From: Gillisia sp. CAL575
Lineage (GTDB): Bacteria; Bacteroidota; Bacteroidia; Flavobacteriales; Flavobacteriaceae
NCBI RefSeq assembly: GCF_000403785.1
Contig: NZ_APHJ01000040.1
Coordinates: 62,001 to 126,000 of the forward strand
Direction: 5' to 3'
DNA length: 64,000 nt
Part shown: piece after piece, positions 39,173 to 48,955 of the stretch
How positions within the stretch are numbered: the first letter of the stretch is position 1
Layout of the letters: the number at the start of each line of letters is the position of its first letter
Translations under genes and position numbers: made by a program
The notes under the pieces: model-generated
Database searches by the model: none
What the model saw: only the letters and a program-made list of their open reading frames with translations
Told to the model about the DNA's origin: nothing

Positions 39173-40054
39173 TTATAGTTCTTGAATTCTCTTCTTTTCA
39201 TCCATGGCTTCATTAAAATCAGCCTTAAGCGTTAGAGCCTTATCGATATATGCTAATGCATCTTTTTTATTGCTCATATTAGCCAAGATTTGAGCTTTAC
39301 GCAGGTACACCCACTCCATGGAATAAATATCCTTATAACTGTAGTTTTTTGCATAAGTATCAAGCAATTGTATGCCATATTGAGATTCCAAATTGAGCTC
39401 AGCAGCGACTTTTCCTAATTCATAATTAAGAGAATTGGATTTTAAATTATCGCTGGCACTTCTATACTTATTAAAAGCATTTTTATAATAGACCAAAGCC
39501 TCCTGAATATTCACACTCTCTTTTACAATAAATCCCTTTGCTAAGTAAGCATTAACAGGACTTACCTCCTTTAGTTGGTTAGCATACATCAAAGCTTTTT
39601 CCTCGCTCCCACCTAATAATCCAGGTAACTTAATATATAGTTCTACAAGAGCCCGTCTAGACTGAATTTGAGAGCGATCTTGCTCTGCAGCCAAGGCTAA
39701 ATGCTTCTTAATATCTGGAATATAAACGACCGCTTGAAATTTGGAAACACTTAAAGCTTTCATACCTAAAGCTCCACCATATTTAAGATTAAAACCAGCA
39801 TTTTCCGGATTAGTAACAACCAATTTTTTGTAATAAGAAATAGCTAAATCCCAGTTTTTCTCGAAACTTGCAATATCTCCAAGTAATTCGAATACCTTAA
39901 GATCTGCATTATTCTTATTAACCTGTTCATTAAGAAGGGACTTAGCTTGGGTAAGTTTTCCTTCATCCAAATAAGAAATTGCCCTTTCCGAAATAGATTG
40001 AGAATAGGACCAAGCAGTTGATAATATAAGACACAAAAACAAAGTATTTTTCAT
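39173..40054 (-). CDS. Exported TPR-repeat protein
   Basis: The 293 residues have a signal peptide (NTLFLCLILSTAWSYSQ) followed by tetratricopeptide-like helix pairs, for example AISYLDEGKLTQAKSLLNEQ and WDLAISYYKKLVVTNPENAG, and a final pair ALAYIDKALTLKADFNEAM. TPR proteins are protein-binding scaffolds; the partner is unknown. It is probably periplasmic. It points away from the adhesin operon. Confidence 0.85.
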   Translation of the reverse strand: MKNTLFLCLILSTAWSYSQSISERAISYLDEGKLTQAKSLLNEQVNKNNADLKVFELLGDIASFEKNWDLAISYYKKLVVTNPENAGFNLKYGGALGMKALSVSKFQAVVYIPDIKKHLALAAEQDRSQIQSRRALVELYIKLPGLLGGSEEKALMYANQLKEVSPVNAYLAKGFIVKESVNIQEALVYYKNAFNKYRSASDNLKSNSLNYELGKVAAELNLESQYGIQLLDTYAKNYSYKDIYSMEWVYLRKAQILANMSNKKDALAYIDKALTLKADFNEAMDEKKRIQEL

Positions 40055-40264
40055 AAAACCTAATGTAAGAAATTATTTGCTTACATAATTCTTACCATAC
40101 AGCTGCCTGAGTATCAGATTAACAAAACATTAACAGCAACGTTTCTTCATGTTAAATAAAAGCCTAAAAATAACTATATTGTTGAAAAAAATTCTAATAT
40201 TTGTGTTGCCTTATGCGGCCATTTATTAACTAAATATTTTAATGTTAAACTTAACACCTAGCCT

Positions 40265-43200
40265 ATGCAAAATTTTACTTTAGGAAAGAAAGGGTATTCT
40301 ATGCTTCTTTTTGCCCTAGTTTTATTAATTGGAAGCACCACTTCCTATGGACAATGTCCGACGCCCGCTGGCACAGATTCCAATCAGGAATTCTGTTTTC
40401 TAGCAACCGTTGAAGATATTCAGACAGACGGTTCTGCTGTATTTCAAACTGCAGATAATCAAAATGACACGCAGCCAATACCTTCAGATGAATTATTGTC
40501 TGGTATAATTAAGACTGTTGATGGGAAGACTTATTCTGAGAACACTTATTATATTGGCGGACAATCAGGAAGCTGCACTAGAGTACCTGTAGTAGTTAAA
40601 GTTTATTTTGAAGACTATCCAAATAATAGATTGGTACCAGGGGAAAACAGTTTCACTATAAGCCCTTGTGAATCAAATTTTACAGCAGAGCAATTGGCTA
40701 CCTATTTTGATCCAATTACTGGTTATGAAATTAGAGTTTATGAAGAAGAATTTGGGACTGTTCAAGCAACTGGACCATTGACTCCAAACGATAGTTATTT
40801 TGTTGGACAAGTATCTAGCTCTGGAAATTCGAGGCCAGACAACTGCCCTTCTTTAAGAGTAGCTGTAGGATATGATCCACAACCAACTCCTCCTCCCACT
40901 GCTCAAACTCCTCAAGCTTTTTGCGACGGTGCTACAGTAGGAGATTTGGAAGCTCAAGGAACTTCACCAAATACCCAGGCTATAAGATGGTATAGAACTG
41001 CTAACTCATTTCAACCTTTACCAAATGGCACAATTTTGTTGGATGGTGCAACTTATTACGCTACCCAAGTAATCAATGATAGAAATAGCCCGTTACCTCC
41101 ATGTGAGAGCGACACGAGAACTGCTGTTACGGTAGAAATTCAATCCACTAGTTTCAATGAATCAACTCAAGCTTTCTGTGAGTCTGTAGGATCGGGTAAT
41201 GATTTTAGAATGCCACAAGTTCAAGATCTCTCACCTCAAGGTGGAACGTTTTATGCTGAATCTAATTCTGCTACCCCATTGGATCCTACAACGGATTTAG
41301 TTGAAGGTGAAGATTATTTCAATAGAAATACTGGTGATGATTGTACCCAAGATAGGATTACTGTAAACTTCTTTGACACACCAAATGCAGGAAGTACTAC
41401 TTTTACTTCAGCTTGTACAAACGAAGCACCTTTTGATTTAGTAAGTAGGATAAATGATTCTCAATTAGGTGCTCCACAAACAACAGGTTTCTTTACACCT
41501 GCACTATCTTCTGGAGATAACACTTTTATTCCACAAGATTACGCAGCTGGAAATTACACTTTTACATATACTGTACCCGGCAATACTAATTGTCCAACAG
41601 ACACTTCGGTAATAAGCGTAGAGGTTCAACAAGCTCCTAATGCTGGTCCAGATCAAACTATAGAATTTTGTCAGAATGAAATTGAATCTTTAATCGGTTT
41701 AGCAATAAATGACCCAGCTGCAGCAGAAGCGATTATTACTCAAAGAATAACTAATGCAGATCTAAACGGGAATTTTGAGACTGATGATTTACAGAATATT
41801 GCTATTGCATATGCACAAGCAGTAAATTCAAATACATTTCCTTTTACAACTCAAGCAACATATACTGTAGATAATAGTAATTGCTCAGATTCTGCTATAA
41901 TTGGTGTACTCGTAAAGGAATCTCCAAATGCGGGAGATGACAGCAGTGTTACCTTAAGCACAGAGCAAGATCCTGTTAATTTATTTTCTTTTATTCAAGG
42001 AAATCCAGATACAGGTGGAACATTTTCGCCAGAAAATGCAAATGGAGACTTAAATCCGGCAGATTATACTCCGGGCGATTACACCTTCAGGTATACCGTA
42101 TCTTCTAACGGATGTTCAGATTTTTCTGATTTAACCGTTACAATTACAAATGAAATTATTTGCCCTGTAATTGAAGATACCACCCAAGAATTTTGCGAAT
42201 CGATTTCTGATGTAGATGGAAATAATCCAAGGAGACCTCAGGTTAGAGATTTATTGCCAATGAATATCACATGGTATGCAACAGCTGATTCAGACGATGC
42301 TTTATCTCCAAATGAAACTCTTAGGGATAATGAAGACTATTTTGCAGGTAATGCAAATGGAGATTGTCCTAATAGAGAAAGAGTAAATGTTCAAATAGGC
42401 ATCGCGCCAAATGCTGGAGCTACAACAAACATTACTGCATGTAGAAACGAAGATCCTTTCGACATTGTTAGTAGGTTAAACCCTTCAATATTAGGGCCTG
42501 CAATGTCTGGAGGAACAGTAACACCAGCATTTGCTAGTGGTACAACTGTATTCAACCCATCTATAGATGCTGCGAGACAGTACACATACACAGTAAACAG
42601 TGAATTTGGGAAATGTGAAGATGATTTTACTTTTGTAAACATCACTATTACAGAACCTGTTCCTGTAAATCCAGGTAACATCACTGGTCAACCAGTATGT
42701 TCCAGTGATGACCCAATAATGCTTGCAGGATTCTTAACTGGTTCTGGAGCAACTCCTGGAGGAACATTCTCTGGTATTGGAGTTAACGCAGAGGGAACAA
42801 TGTTTGACCCTTCTGTTGGACCAAATGACAATGGTTATACTATTACATATACGGTAAATGAAGATGATACAGATGCATGTGTGTCCGGTGAAGATAGTTC
42901 AACTTTTGTTTTAACTGTTATACAGGGACCATACGCAGGAGATAACACCACTAGAGAGGTAAATCCTAATGACCCAGCTTTTAATTTATTTGATGTTTTA
43001 GTTGCTGATAGTTCAAGTATGCCAGATGCCAACGGAACTTTTTCTTCACCAAACGCAAATGGTGATTTCGATCCTTCAACTGGAAATGCAGGAACCTATA
43101 CTTACACCGTTACCAATCTAAACGGATGTATTGATACAGCTGACATTATAATTACATTTACAAACGAAGTTATATGTCCTCAAATTGCGGATACAACTCA

Positions 43201-45478
43201 AGAATTCTGTGAATCGATTTCTGATGTAGATGGAAATAATCCAAGGAGACCTCAGGTTAGAGATTTATTGCCAATGAATATTACTTGGTATGCAACAGCT
43301 GATTCAGATACCGCTTTATCTCCAAATGAAATTCTTAGGGATAATGTAAACTATTTTGCAGGTAATGCAAACGGGGATTGTCCTAATAGAGAAAGAGTAA
43401 ATGTTCAAATAGGAAGAGCCCCAAATGCTGGAGCTACAACAAACATTACAGCTTGCACTTCAGACGTGTCTTTTGATATCGTAGATAGATTAAATCCTTC
43501 AATATTAGGAGCTGCAATGTCTGGAGGAACAGTAACACCAGCATTTGCTAGTGGTACCACTGTATTTAATCCAGCAGTAGATGCTGCTAGACAATACAGA
43601 TACACTATAACTAGTGAATTTGGGAAATGTGATGATGATTTTACATTTGTGAACATTAATTTTACTCAAGCTACCCAAGCTGAAGTGGGAGTTATTGCAA
43701 ATCAAGAAACCTGTGTAGAAGGAGAAGTGATCTCGCTTGCAACATTATTAAATGCTGATACTACATCTCTTGGTGGAACTTTTAGTGGAACAGGAGTATT
43801 AAATGGAATCTTTGATCCAGCATTAGCTGGTGCAGGATTGTTCACTATTACATATAATGTAAATGGTGATATCATTTCTTGTACAAATGGAAATGCTTCA
43901 GGAACGTTCACAGTTAATGTAACAGAAGAAGCTACTACAGCAATAGTTGGAACTATTCCAAATCAAGAAACTTGTGTAGATGGTGATGCTATATCACTTG
44001 GTACTTTGTTAAATGTTGATACAACTTCTCTTAACGGGACATTCACTGGAACAGGAGTAAACAATGGAATATTTAATCCAGCAGTAGCTGGTGCAGGCTT
44101 GTTCACAATTACTTATAATGTGAATGGTGATAATAATCCTTGTATCGATGGAAATGCTTCGGGAACGTTTACAATTAATGTAACAGAAGAAGCTACTACA
44201 GCAATGGTTGGAACTATTCCAAATCAAGAAACTTGTGTAGATGGTGACGCTATATCACTTGGTACTTTGTTGAATGCTGATACAACTTCTCTTAACGGGA
44301 CATTCACAGGAACAGGAGTAAACAATGGAATATTTAATCCAGCAGTAGCTGGTGCAGGATTGTTCACAATTACTTATAATGTTAACGGTGATAATAATCC
44401 TTGTATCGATGGAAATGCTTCAGGAACGTTCACAATTAATGTAACAGAAGAAGCTACTACAGCAATTGTTGGAACTATTCCAAATCAAGAAACTTGTATA
44501 GATGGTGATGCTATATCACTTGGTACTTTGTTAAATGCTGATACAACTTCTCTTAACGGGACATTCACAGGAACAGGAGTAAACAATGGAATATTTAATC
44601 CAGCAGTAGCTGGTGCAGGTTTGTTCACAATTACTTATGATGTTAATGGTGACAATAATCCTTGTATCAATGGAACTGCTTCAGGAACGTTCACAATCAA
44701 TGTGACTGATCCTGCCGATTCTCCAACAGCTGAAACAAGTCAATCTTTCTGCCTTATCGATAATCCAACAGTTGGAGATATCGTTGTTGTAGGAGATAAT
44801 ATTGTTATCTATTCTGATGCTGACTTAACAGAGGTGGTTGATGCTACAACTGAATTAGTAAGCGGAATGATTTACTATACAGTATCAACTAATGATACTG
44901 GTAGTTGTTCTTCTGATGCTACAGTGATTTCGGTTACAATTACAGATCCTTCAGCTCCAGCACTGTCTATTGAAGGTAATGAGTTTTGCAGAAGTGATAA
45001 TCCTACTGTTCAAGACTTAATCAACAACTTCACTGGCTCTGGAGTTTTAGTATACACTTCATCTACTGGCGGTTCAGCTATTTCAGCGACAACCCCTTTA
45101 CAAAATGGAGCAACATATTATGGAGCTTCCGTAGATGGAACTACAGGCTGTGAAAGTTCAGAGAGACTTGCAGTTGTTGCTAAAGTTGAATTCTGTGGGA
45201 TCCCAGAAGGATTTTCTCCTAATGGTGATGGAAAAAACGACATGTTTGTAATTCCTGAAATTGCTGAAAGTTTCCCAAATTATTCTATTGAAATTTTCAA
45301 TAGATGGGGTAATGTGGTCTTCAAAGGAAATGCGAGCACAGGAGACTGGGATGGTATTTCAAATCAGTCAGGAACCTTAGGAAATGATGTTTTACCAGTA
45401 GGTGTATACTTCTATATCCTAAATTACAACGACGGACAAACATCTCCGGTACAAGGAAAATTATACTTAAGTATATAA
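40265..45478 (+). CDS. Giant repeat-rich surface protein with T9SS type B sorting domain
   Basis: The 1737 residues begin with a signal peptide (about 1-29, ending SYGQ) and continue as Ig-like or SprB-like modules marked by repeated PNAG and TQEFC/TQAFC motifs. Modules are duplicated at two scales: a block of about 485 bases recurring 1014 bases apart, and four tandem 87-residue repeats (about 1141-1480). The C-terminus (about 1648-1737: EGFSPNGDGKNDMFVIP, IEIFNRWGNVVFKG, LPVGVYFYILNY) is the gliding-motility-associated type B sorting domain, so it is exported by the type IX system. PorP/SprF and OmpA genes follow, a usual partnership for such proteins. Its role is probably adhesion or gliding. 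Confidence 0.92.
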   Translation: MQNFTLGKKGYSMLLFALVLLIGSTTSYGQCPTPAGTDSNQEFCFLATVEDIQTDGSAVFQTADNQNDTQPIPSDELLSGIIKTVDGKTYSENTYYIGGQSGSCTRVPVVVKVYFEDYPNNRLVPGENSFTISPCESNFTAEQLATYFDPITGYEIRVYEEEFGTVQATGPLTPNDSYFVGQVSSSGNSRPDNCPSLRVAVGYDPQPTPPPTAQTPQAFCDGATVGDLEAQGTSPNTQAIRWYRTANSFQPLPNGTILLDGATYYATQVINDRNSPLPPCESDTRTAVTVEIQSTSFNESTQAFCESVGSGNDFRMPQVQDLSPQGGTFYAESNSATPLDPTTDLVEGEDYFNRNTGDDCTQDRITVNFFDTPNAGSTTFTSACTNEAPFDLVSRINDSQLGAPQTTGFFTPALSSGDNTFIPQDYAAGNYTFTYTVPGNTNCPTDTSVISVEVQQAPNAGPDQTIEFCQNEIESLIGLAINDPAAAEAIITQRITNADLNGNFETDDLQNIAIAYAQAVNSNTFPFTTQATYTVDNSNCSDSAIIGVLVKESPNAGDDSSVTLSTEQDPVNLFSFIQGNPDTGGTFSPENANGDLNPADYTPGDYTFRYTVSSNGCSDFSDLTVTITNEIICPVIEDTTQEFCESISDVDGNNPRRPQVRDLLPMNITWYATADSDDALSPNETLRDNEDYFAGNANGDCPNRERVNVQIGIAPNAGATTNITACRNEDPFDIVSRLNPSILGPAMSGGTVTPAFASGTTVFNPSIDAARQYTYTVNSEFGKCEDDFTFVNITITEPVPVNPGNITGQPVCSSDDPIMLAGFLTGSGATPGGTFSGIGVNAEGTMFDPSVGPNDNGYTITYTVNEDDTDACVSGEDSSTFVLTVIQGPYAGDNTTREVNPNDPAFNLFDVLVADSSSMPDANGTFSSPNANGDFDPSTGNAGTYTYTVTNLNGCIDTADIIITFTNEVICPQIADTTQEFCESISDVDGNNPRRPQVRDLLPMNITWYATADSDTALSPNEILRDNVNYFAGNANGDCPNRERVNVQIGRAPNAGATTNITACTSDVSFDIVDRLNPSILGAAMSGGTVTPAFASGTTVFNPAVDAARQYRYTITSEFGKCDDDFTFVNINFTQATQAEVGVIANQETCVEGEVISLATLLNADTTSLGGTFSGTGVLNGIFDPALAGAGLFTITYNVNGDIISCTNGNASGTFTVNVTEEATTAIVGTIPNQETCVDGDAISLGTLLNVDTTSLNGTFTGTGVNNGIFNPAVAGAGLFTITYNVNGDNNPCIDGNASGTFTINVTEEATTAMVGTIPNQETCVDGDAISLGTLLNADTTSLNGTFTGTGVNNGIFNPAVAGAGLFTITYNVNGDNNPCIDGNASGTFTINVTEEATTAIVGTIPNQETCIDGDAISLGTLLNADTTSLNGTFTGTGVNNGIFNPAVAGAGLFTITYDVNGDNNPCINGTASGTFTINVTDPADSPTAETSQSFCLIDNPTVGDIVVVGDNIVIYSDADLTEVVDATTELVSGMIYYTVSTNDTGSCSSDATVISVTITDPSAPALSIEGNEFCRSDNPTVQDLINNFTGSGVLVYTSSTGGSAISATTPLQNGATYYGASVDGTTGCESSERLAVVAKVEFCGIPEGFSPNGDGKNDMFVIPEIAESFPNYSIEIFNRWGNVVFKGNASTGDWDGISNQSGTLGNDVLPVGVYFYILNYNDGQTSPVQGKLYLSI
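42172..42655 (+). repeat. Duplicated module in the adhesin, copy 1
   Basis: This segment is nearly repeated at 43186-43669, offset by exactly 1014 bases (338 codons). It encodes the module from TTQEFCESISDVDGNNPRRP to SEFGKCEDDFTF. Differences cluster in a few codons. Confidence 0.85.
43186..43669 (+). repeat. Duplicated module in the adhesin, copy 2
   Basis: Second copy of the 42172-42655 segment. Long stretches of bases are identical, including synonymous positions, which points to recent duplication or gene conversion. Confidence 0.85.
43685..44710 (+). repeat. Four tandem 261-base repeats in the adhesin
   Basis: Units begin near 43685, 43946, 44207 and 44468, spaced by exactly 261 bases (87 residues). 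Each encodes PNQETCVDGDAISLGTLL followed by a GTFTGTGVNNGIFNPAVAG segment. Units 2-4 are almost identical at the base level; unit 1 is more diverged, which suggests expansion from the downstream side. Confidence 0.92.
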
Positions 45479-45502
45479 CTAAAGGATAAACATTAGAAAG
45501 AA

Positions 45503-46444
45503 ATGAAAAATAATATAACAAAATTCTTAATTTTTACAGGCATTATCCTTATTTCCTTTCAAGGAATGTCTCAGCAAGACCCCCTATACACTCAATACAT
45601 GTATAACATGAGTGTGTTAAACCCTGCTTACGCTACGGATGATGCCGGAATGTTAAAGATGGGTGGTATATATAGATCTCAATGGGTAGGAATTGACGGT
45701 GCTCCAAGCACCGCCAGTTTCTTTGCTCACACTCCGGTGAGTGAGCGAGTTGAACTTGGTATATCCATAGTTCACGATGAAATTGGTGACTGGGTAAAGG
45801 AAAATAACATTACTGCAGATTTTGCGTATGTTTTACCTTTAAATGAAACCAATAAATTGTCTTTGGGTATAAAAGGTGGATTATCCACTTTTGATGCTAA
45901 CGTATCAGGTTTAATTTTAAACCAATTAGATGATCCAGCTTTTCGTGAGAACATAAATGAAGTGTTTCCCGTAGTTGGTGTTGGAGCTTACTTTTTTGGA
46001 GAGAAATACTATGTTGGTCTTTCTGCACCAAACCTTCTTACTTCTAAACATTTAGAGAACGAACAAGGTTTAAGAACTCTTGGAGAAGAAAACATTCACT
46101 ATTTTGTAACTGGTGGATATGTTTTTGACATCAATGAGGACTTCAAATTAAAGCCTGCTTTTATGGCTAGGGGTGTACAAGGAGCTCCATTATCTGTGGA
46201 CATTACAGCAAATGTTTTAATGTTTAATAAATTAGAAGCTGGTTTAGGATACAGATTTGGAGATGCTATTACCGGACTGGTTAATTTCGCAGTAACTCCA
46301 CAAATTAGAGTTGGATATGCATATGACAGAACCACATCTAATCTTGGAGATTACAACGATGGAACCCACGAATTCCTTTTGTTATTCGATCTAGACCTAT
46401 TCGGATTGTCTAAAGGATATGACAAATCACCTAGATTCTTCTAA
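45503..46444 (+). CDS. PorP/SprF-family outer-membrane protein
   Basis: PorP/SprF proteins are outer-membrane barrels that work with T9SS type B substrates, attaching or helping deliver them; SprF does so for the gliding adhesin SprB. The 313 residues have a signal peptide ending GMSQ, the family start QQDPLYTQYMYNMSVLNPAY, and a barrel ending in LFDLDLFGLSKGYDKSPRFF. It starts 24 bases after the adhesin and is probably its partner. Confidence 0.92.
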   Translation: MKNNITKFLIFTGIILISFQGMSQQDPLYTQYMYNMSVLNPAYATDDAGMLKMGGIYRSQWVGIDGAPSTASFFAHTPVSERVELGISIVHDEIGDWVKENNITADFAYVLPLNETNKLSLGIKGGLSTFDANVSGLILNQLDDPAFRENINEVFPVVGVGAYFFGEKYYVGLSAPNLLTSKHLENEQGLRTLGEENIHYFVTGGYVFDINEDFKLKPAFMARGVQGAPLSVDITANVLMFNKLEAGLGYRFGDAITGLVNFAVTPQIRVGYAYDRTTSNLGDYNDGTHEFLLLFDLDLFGLSKGYDKSPRFF

Positions 46445-46457
46445 AACCAAAAACAAC

Positions 46458-48077
46458 ATGAAAAAATTATATAGTTTTATATTAATAGCGGTAATTAGTT
46501 TCTCAGGTTTTGCCCAAAATTCTGAGATTAAGAAAGCCGATAGATTTTTTGCCCAGCGAGCATTTATGGATGCTAGTGATGCTTATGAGAACGTAAATGA
46601 TAAAAGCCAAGAAGTTCTTCAAAATCTTGCAGACTCATACTTTTATACCAATCAGATGCAAAATGCATCTGAGGTATATAAGAACTTGTTTCTGAAGTAC
46701 GGAGAAGAAGTTGTAGCAGAATACAAATTTAGGTATGCACATGCTTCAATGGCAGCTGGTAATCATAAGGAAGCTGATAAGTATTTTTCGGAATTCTCTG
46801 GTAATGAATATGACTTTGAGAAATTTAGAAAAGAATTAGATACTACTGTTTCCCACGTATTTACTTCTAACCAAGTAATGAATAATGCTGCTTCTGCAGA
46901 TTTTGGAATCTCTTTTTATGGAGATGATAAAGTGATTTTTGCTTCTACAAGAAATGCAGAACGTCCTTTGTATCCTTGGAACAAAAAGCCAACTTTAGAT
47001 TTGTACACTGCAACTACAGACGACGAAGGTCAATTAAGCGAAATTGTACTTTTCCCAGGTGACATCAATACTGACTCTCATGAAAGCTCTGCTACCTTTA
47101 GCAAAGACGGAATGACAATGTATTTTGATAGAACTAACGATAAGAGAGTAAAAATAGAAGATGACAAGATTGCTCATATCAGCCTTTACCGTGCACAAAT
47201 GGTAGATGGAAAATGGTCAAATATCGAAGTTCTTCCTTTCTCTAGTGATTCCTACTCTGTAGAACACCCAAGTTTAAGTGCAGATGGTAAAAAGTTATAC
47301 TTTGCCAGTGATATGCCAGGAACAAATGGTTCTTTCGATATCTATATGGTAGATGTTAATGAAGATGGAACTTTTGGATCTCCTCAAAATCTAGGAGCTG
47401 GAGTTAACACTGCTCATAGAGAACAGTTTCCTTTTATTAGTGAAGAAGGAGTTCTTTACTTCTCTTCAGATGGACATAAAGGTTTTGGTAACTTAGATAT
47501 CTACAAGTCTGAAGGTGATTTTTCTGAAACTAAGAACTTAGGAGCGACTATCAACAGCGGATTCGATGATTTTGCATACGTTGTAAAAGAAGGAGAAGAC
47601 ACAGGATGGTTTGCATCTAACAGAAGAGGTACAGATAATCTTTACAATTTCTTAAGAGAAGACTACACGCCTCCTGTTGTGGAAATTGACGAAAGAGAAA
47701 CAAATTCTGAAACTGGAAGACAACAATTAAAAGATGTTGGAAACATTTATTTTGACTTTGATAAAGCAACCATCAAAAAAGAATCTGAGGTTACCTTAGA
47801 TAAGGTTGTTACTATCATGAAGAAATACCCATCATTAAATATTGAAGTAGGATCTCATGCAGATGCAAGAGGAACAGATAGCTATAACATGGCTCTTTCT
47901 GAAAGACGTGCCGCTTCTACTTTAGAATACTTAGTAAATCATGGTATTGAAAGGGATCGTTTAACCTCTAAAGGTTATGGAGAAACCATGCCATTGAATG
48001 ATTGTACTAAACCAACCGGATGTACTAATGAGCAATATGCTAAGAACAGACGTAGTGAGTTTACTATCATGAACTGA
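46458..48077 (+). CDS. OmpA-family protein with PD40 beta-propeller repeats
   Basis: The 539 residues have a signal peptide (SFILIAVISFSGFAQ), a TPR-like N-part, PD40/WD40-like strands (KLYFASDMPGTNGSFDIYMV) and a C-terminal OmpA domain (about 430-539, YFDFDKATIKKESEV, SERRAASTLEYLVNHG) that binds peptidoglycan. The start at 46458 is preferred over an in-frame one 39 bases upstream because it gives a clean signal peptide. It is the third gene of the adhesin operon, a common arrangement that anchors such surface proteins to the cell wall. Confidence 0.93.
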   Translation: MKKLYSFILIAVISFSGFAQNSEIKKADRFFAQRAFMDASDAYENVNDKSQEVLQNLADSYFYTNQMQNASEVYKNLFLKYGEEVVAEYKFRYAHASMAAGNHKEADKYFSEFSGNEYDFEKFRKELDTTVSHVFTSNQVMNNAASADFGISFYGDDKVIFASTRNAERPLYPWNKKPTLDLYTATTDDEGQLSEIVLFPGDINTDSHESSATFSKDGMTMYFDRTNDKRVKIEDDKIAHISLYRAQMVDGKWSNIEVLPFSSDSYSVEHPSLSADGKKLYFASDMPGTNGSFDIYMVDVNEDGTFGSPQNLGAGVNTAHREQFPFISEEGVLYFSSDGHKGFGNLDIYKSEGDFSETKNLGATINSGFDDFAYVVKEGEDTGWFASNRRGTDNLYNFLREDYTPPVVEIDERETNSETGRQQLKDVGNIYFDFDKATIKKESEVTLDKVVTIMKKYPSLNIEVGSHADARGTDSYNMALSERRAASTLEYLVNHGIERDRLTSKGYGETMPLNDCTKPTGCTNEQYAKNRRSEFTIMN

Positions 48078-48100
48078 AAAGTTGTAACTAACTAATCAAG

Positions 48101-48129
48101 AAAAGCCCCAAGAAATTGGGGCTTTTTTT
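48101..48129 (+). terminator. Terminator of the adhesin-sprF-ompA operon
   Basis: An 11-base stem (AAAAGCCCCAA at 48101-48111, TTGGGGCTTTT at 48116-48126) with loop GAAA and a T run lies 23 bases past the ompA stop. The rest of 48130-48373 shows no gene. Confidence 0.92.
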
Positions 48130-48373
48130 ATTTTAAATTCTAAATGTGCTTTGAAATTTTAATATGTTAATCGAACAATAGCTCGTCTCTTACTTTTTGT
48201 TTTTCAACCTGAGATAGAAACGTTATTATTCACATAAGCTGCCGATAAAAATATTGCTGAAATATTATAGTGTTCAATAGGGAGTTAATATTAAATCTGA
48301 GATCTTGTAATTTACAGCGAAGCGGTTATTTGTCTTTAATTGGACATTACTATTTGGAACTGTTGAGCAGATT

Positions 48374-48895
48374 TTATTTATTAGGTGGATACCCTTCCAA
48401 TGCCTTTTGAACGATAGCTCTCAATTGATTTTCACGCTCTTCTGGAGATCCATTTCTAGCAAAAGGACTATCTACAATCGCTTGCCAAATCAAAGCATCT
48501 GTTTTCACGTTTATAAAATCAAAAGTTACTCTTAAATAGGTATTAGACCCACCTAATGGGATTCCACCAGAAACTCCAACCCCAACATTTCTGCCAGACC
48601 CTCCTACTCCAATCCCAATATTATTCCTACTCGGTTCTTCATAAGAAGTTGAATAAAAATTTAGATAAACATCTGGTATTTCTGAAGAAGAAAAATTGAT
48701 CTCATTCATTTCTGAATTCAGCACATTGATCATTCGCTGTTCATCTAATTGACTTAGATTAGATTTTAGATCTGGATAGATTTGATAGGTATTAATGGAA
48801 GTAAATTCCATTTTCTGATCATAGTCATATGTTGCTCTAGGAGCATTACAAGAAGTGACTATAAGTAATAAAAGAAGAAATTTAAAATTTTTCAT
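48374..48895 (-). CDS. DUF4136-family lipoprotein
   Basis: The 173 residues have a lipoprotein signal ending at Cys16 (LLIVTSC) and a body typical of DUF4136: the N-terminal YDYDQKMEFTSINTYQIYPD, a Gly-rich stretch (GIGVGGSGRNVGVGVSGG) and the C-terminal LRVTFDFINVKTDALIWQAI. Function of the family is unknown. Its start codon lies within a 44-base palindrome at 48893-48936. It follows obgE on the same strand, 60 bases away. Confidence 0.87.
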   Translation of the reverse strand: MKNFKFLLLLLIVTSCNAPRATYDYDQKMEFTSINTYQIYPDLKSNLSQLDEQRMINVLNSEMNEINFSSSEIPDVYLNFYSTSYEEPSRNNIGIGVGGSGRNVGVGVSGGIPLGGSNTYLRVTFDFINVKTDALIWQAIVDSPFARNGSPEERENQLRAIVQKALEGYPPNK

Positions 48896-48936
48896 GGGAT
48901 GATTTTTACTTAAAGTTAAGCAAAAATCATCCCATG
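48893..48936 (-). promoter_or_regulatory. Palindrome covering the start codon of the DUF4136 gene
   Basis: CATGGGATGATTTTT (48893-48907) and AAAAATCATCCCATG (48922-48936) are perfect 15-base inverted repeats, and the loop contains a second inverted repeat, CTTAA-AG-TTAAG. The whole forms one long stem with a single A/C mismatch. On the minus strand the start ATG is the last part of the stem, so in RNA the start codon would be paired. It also lies 19 bases after the obgE stop and might act in termination. Confidence 0.7.
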
Positions 48937-48955
48937 AAAAGATTGATTAAAAAAT

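Noticed and set aside
42391-44227. Several long open frames on the minus strand inside the adhesin
   Set aside because: They mirror the repetitive coding sequence and show no family similarity or start signals.
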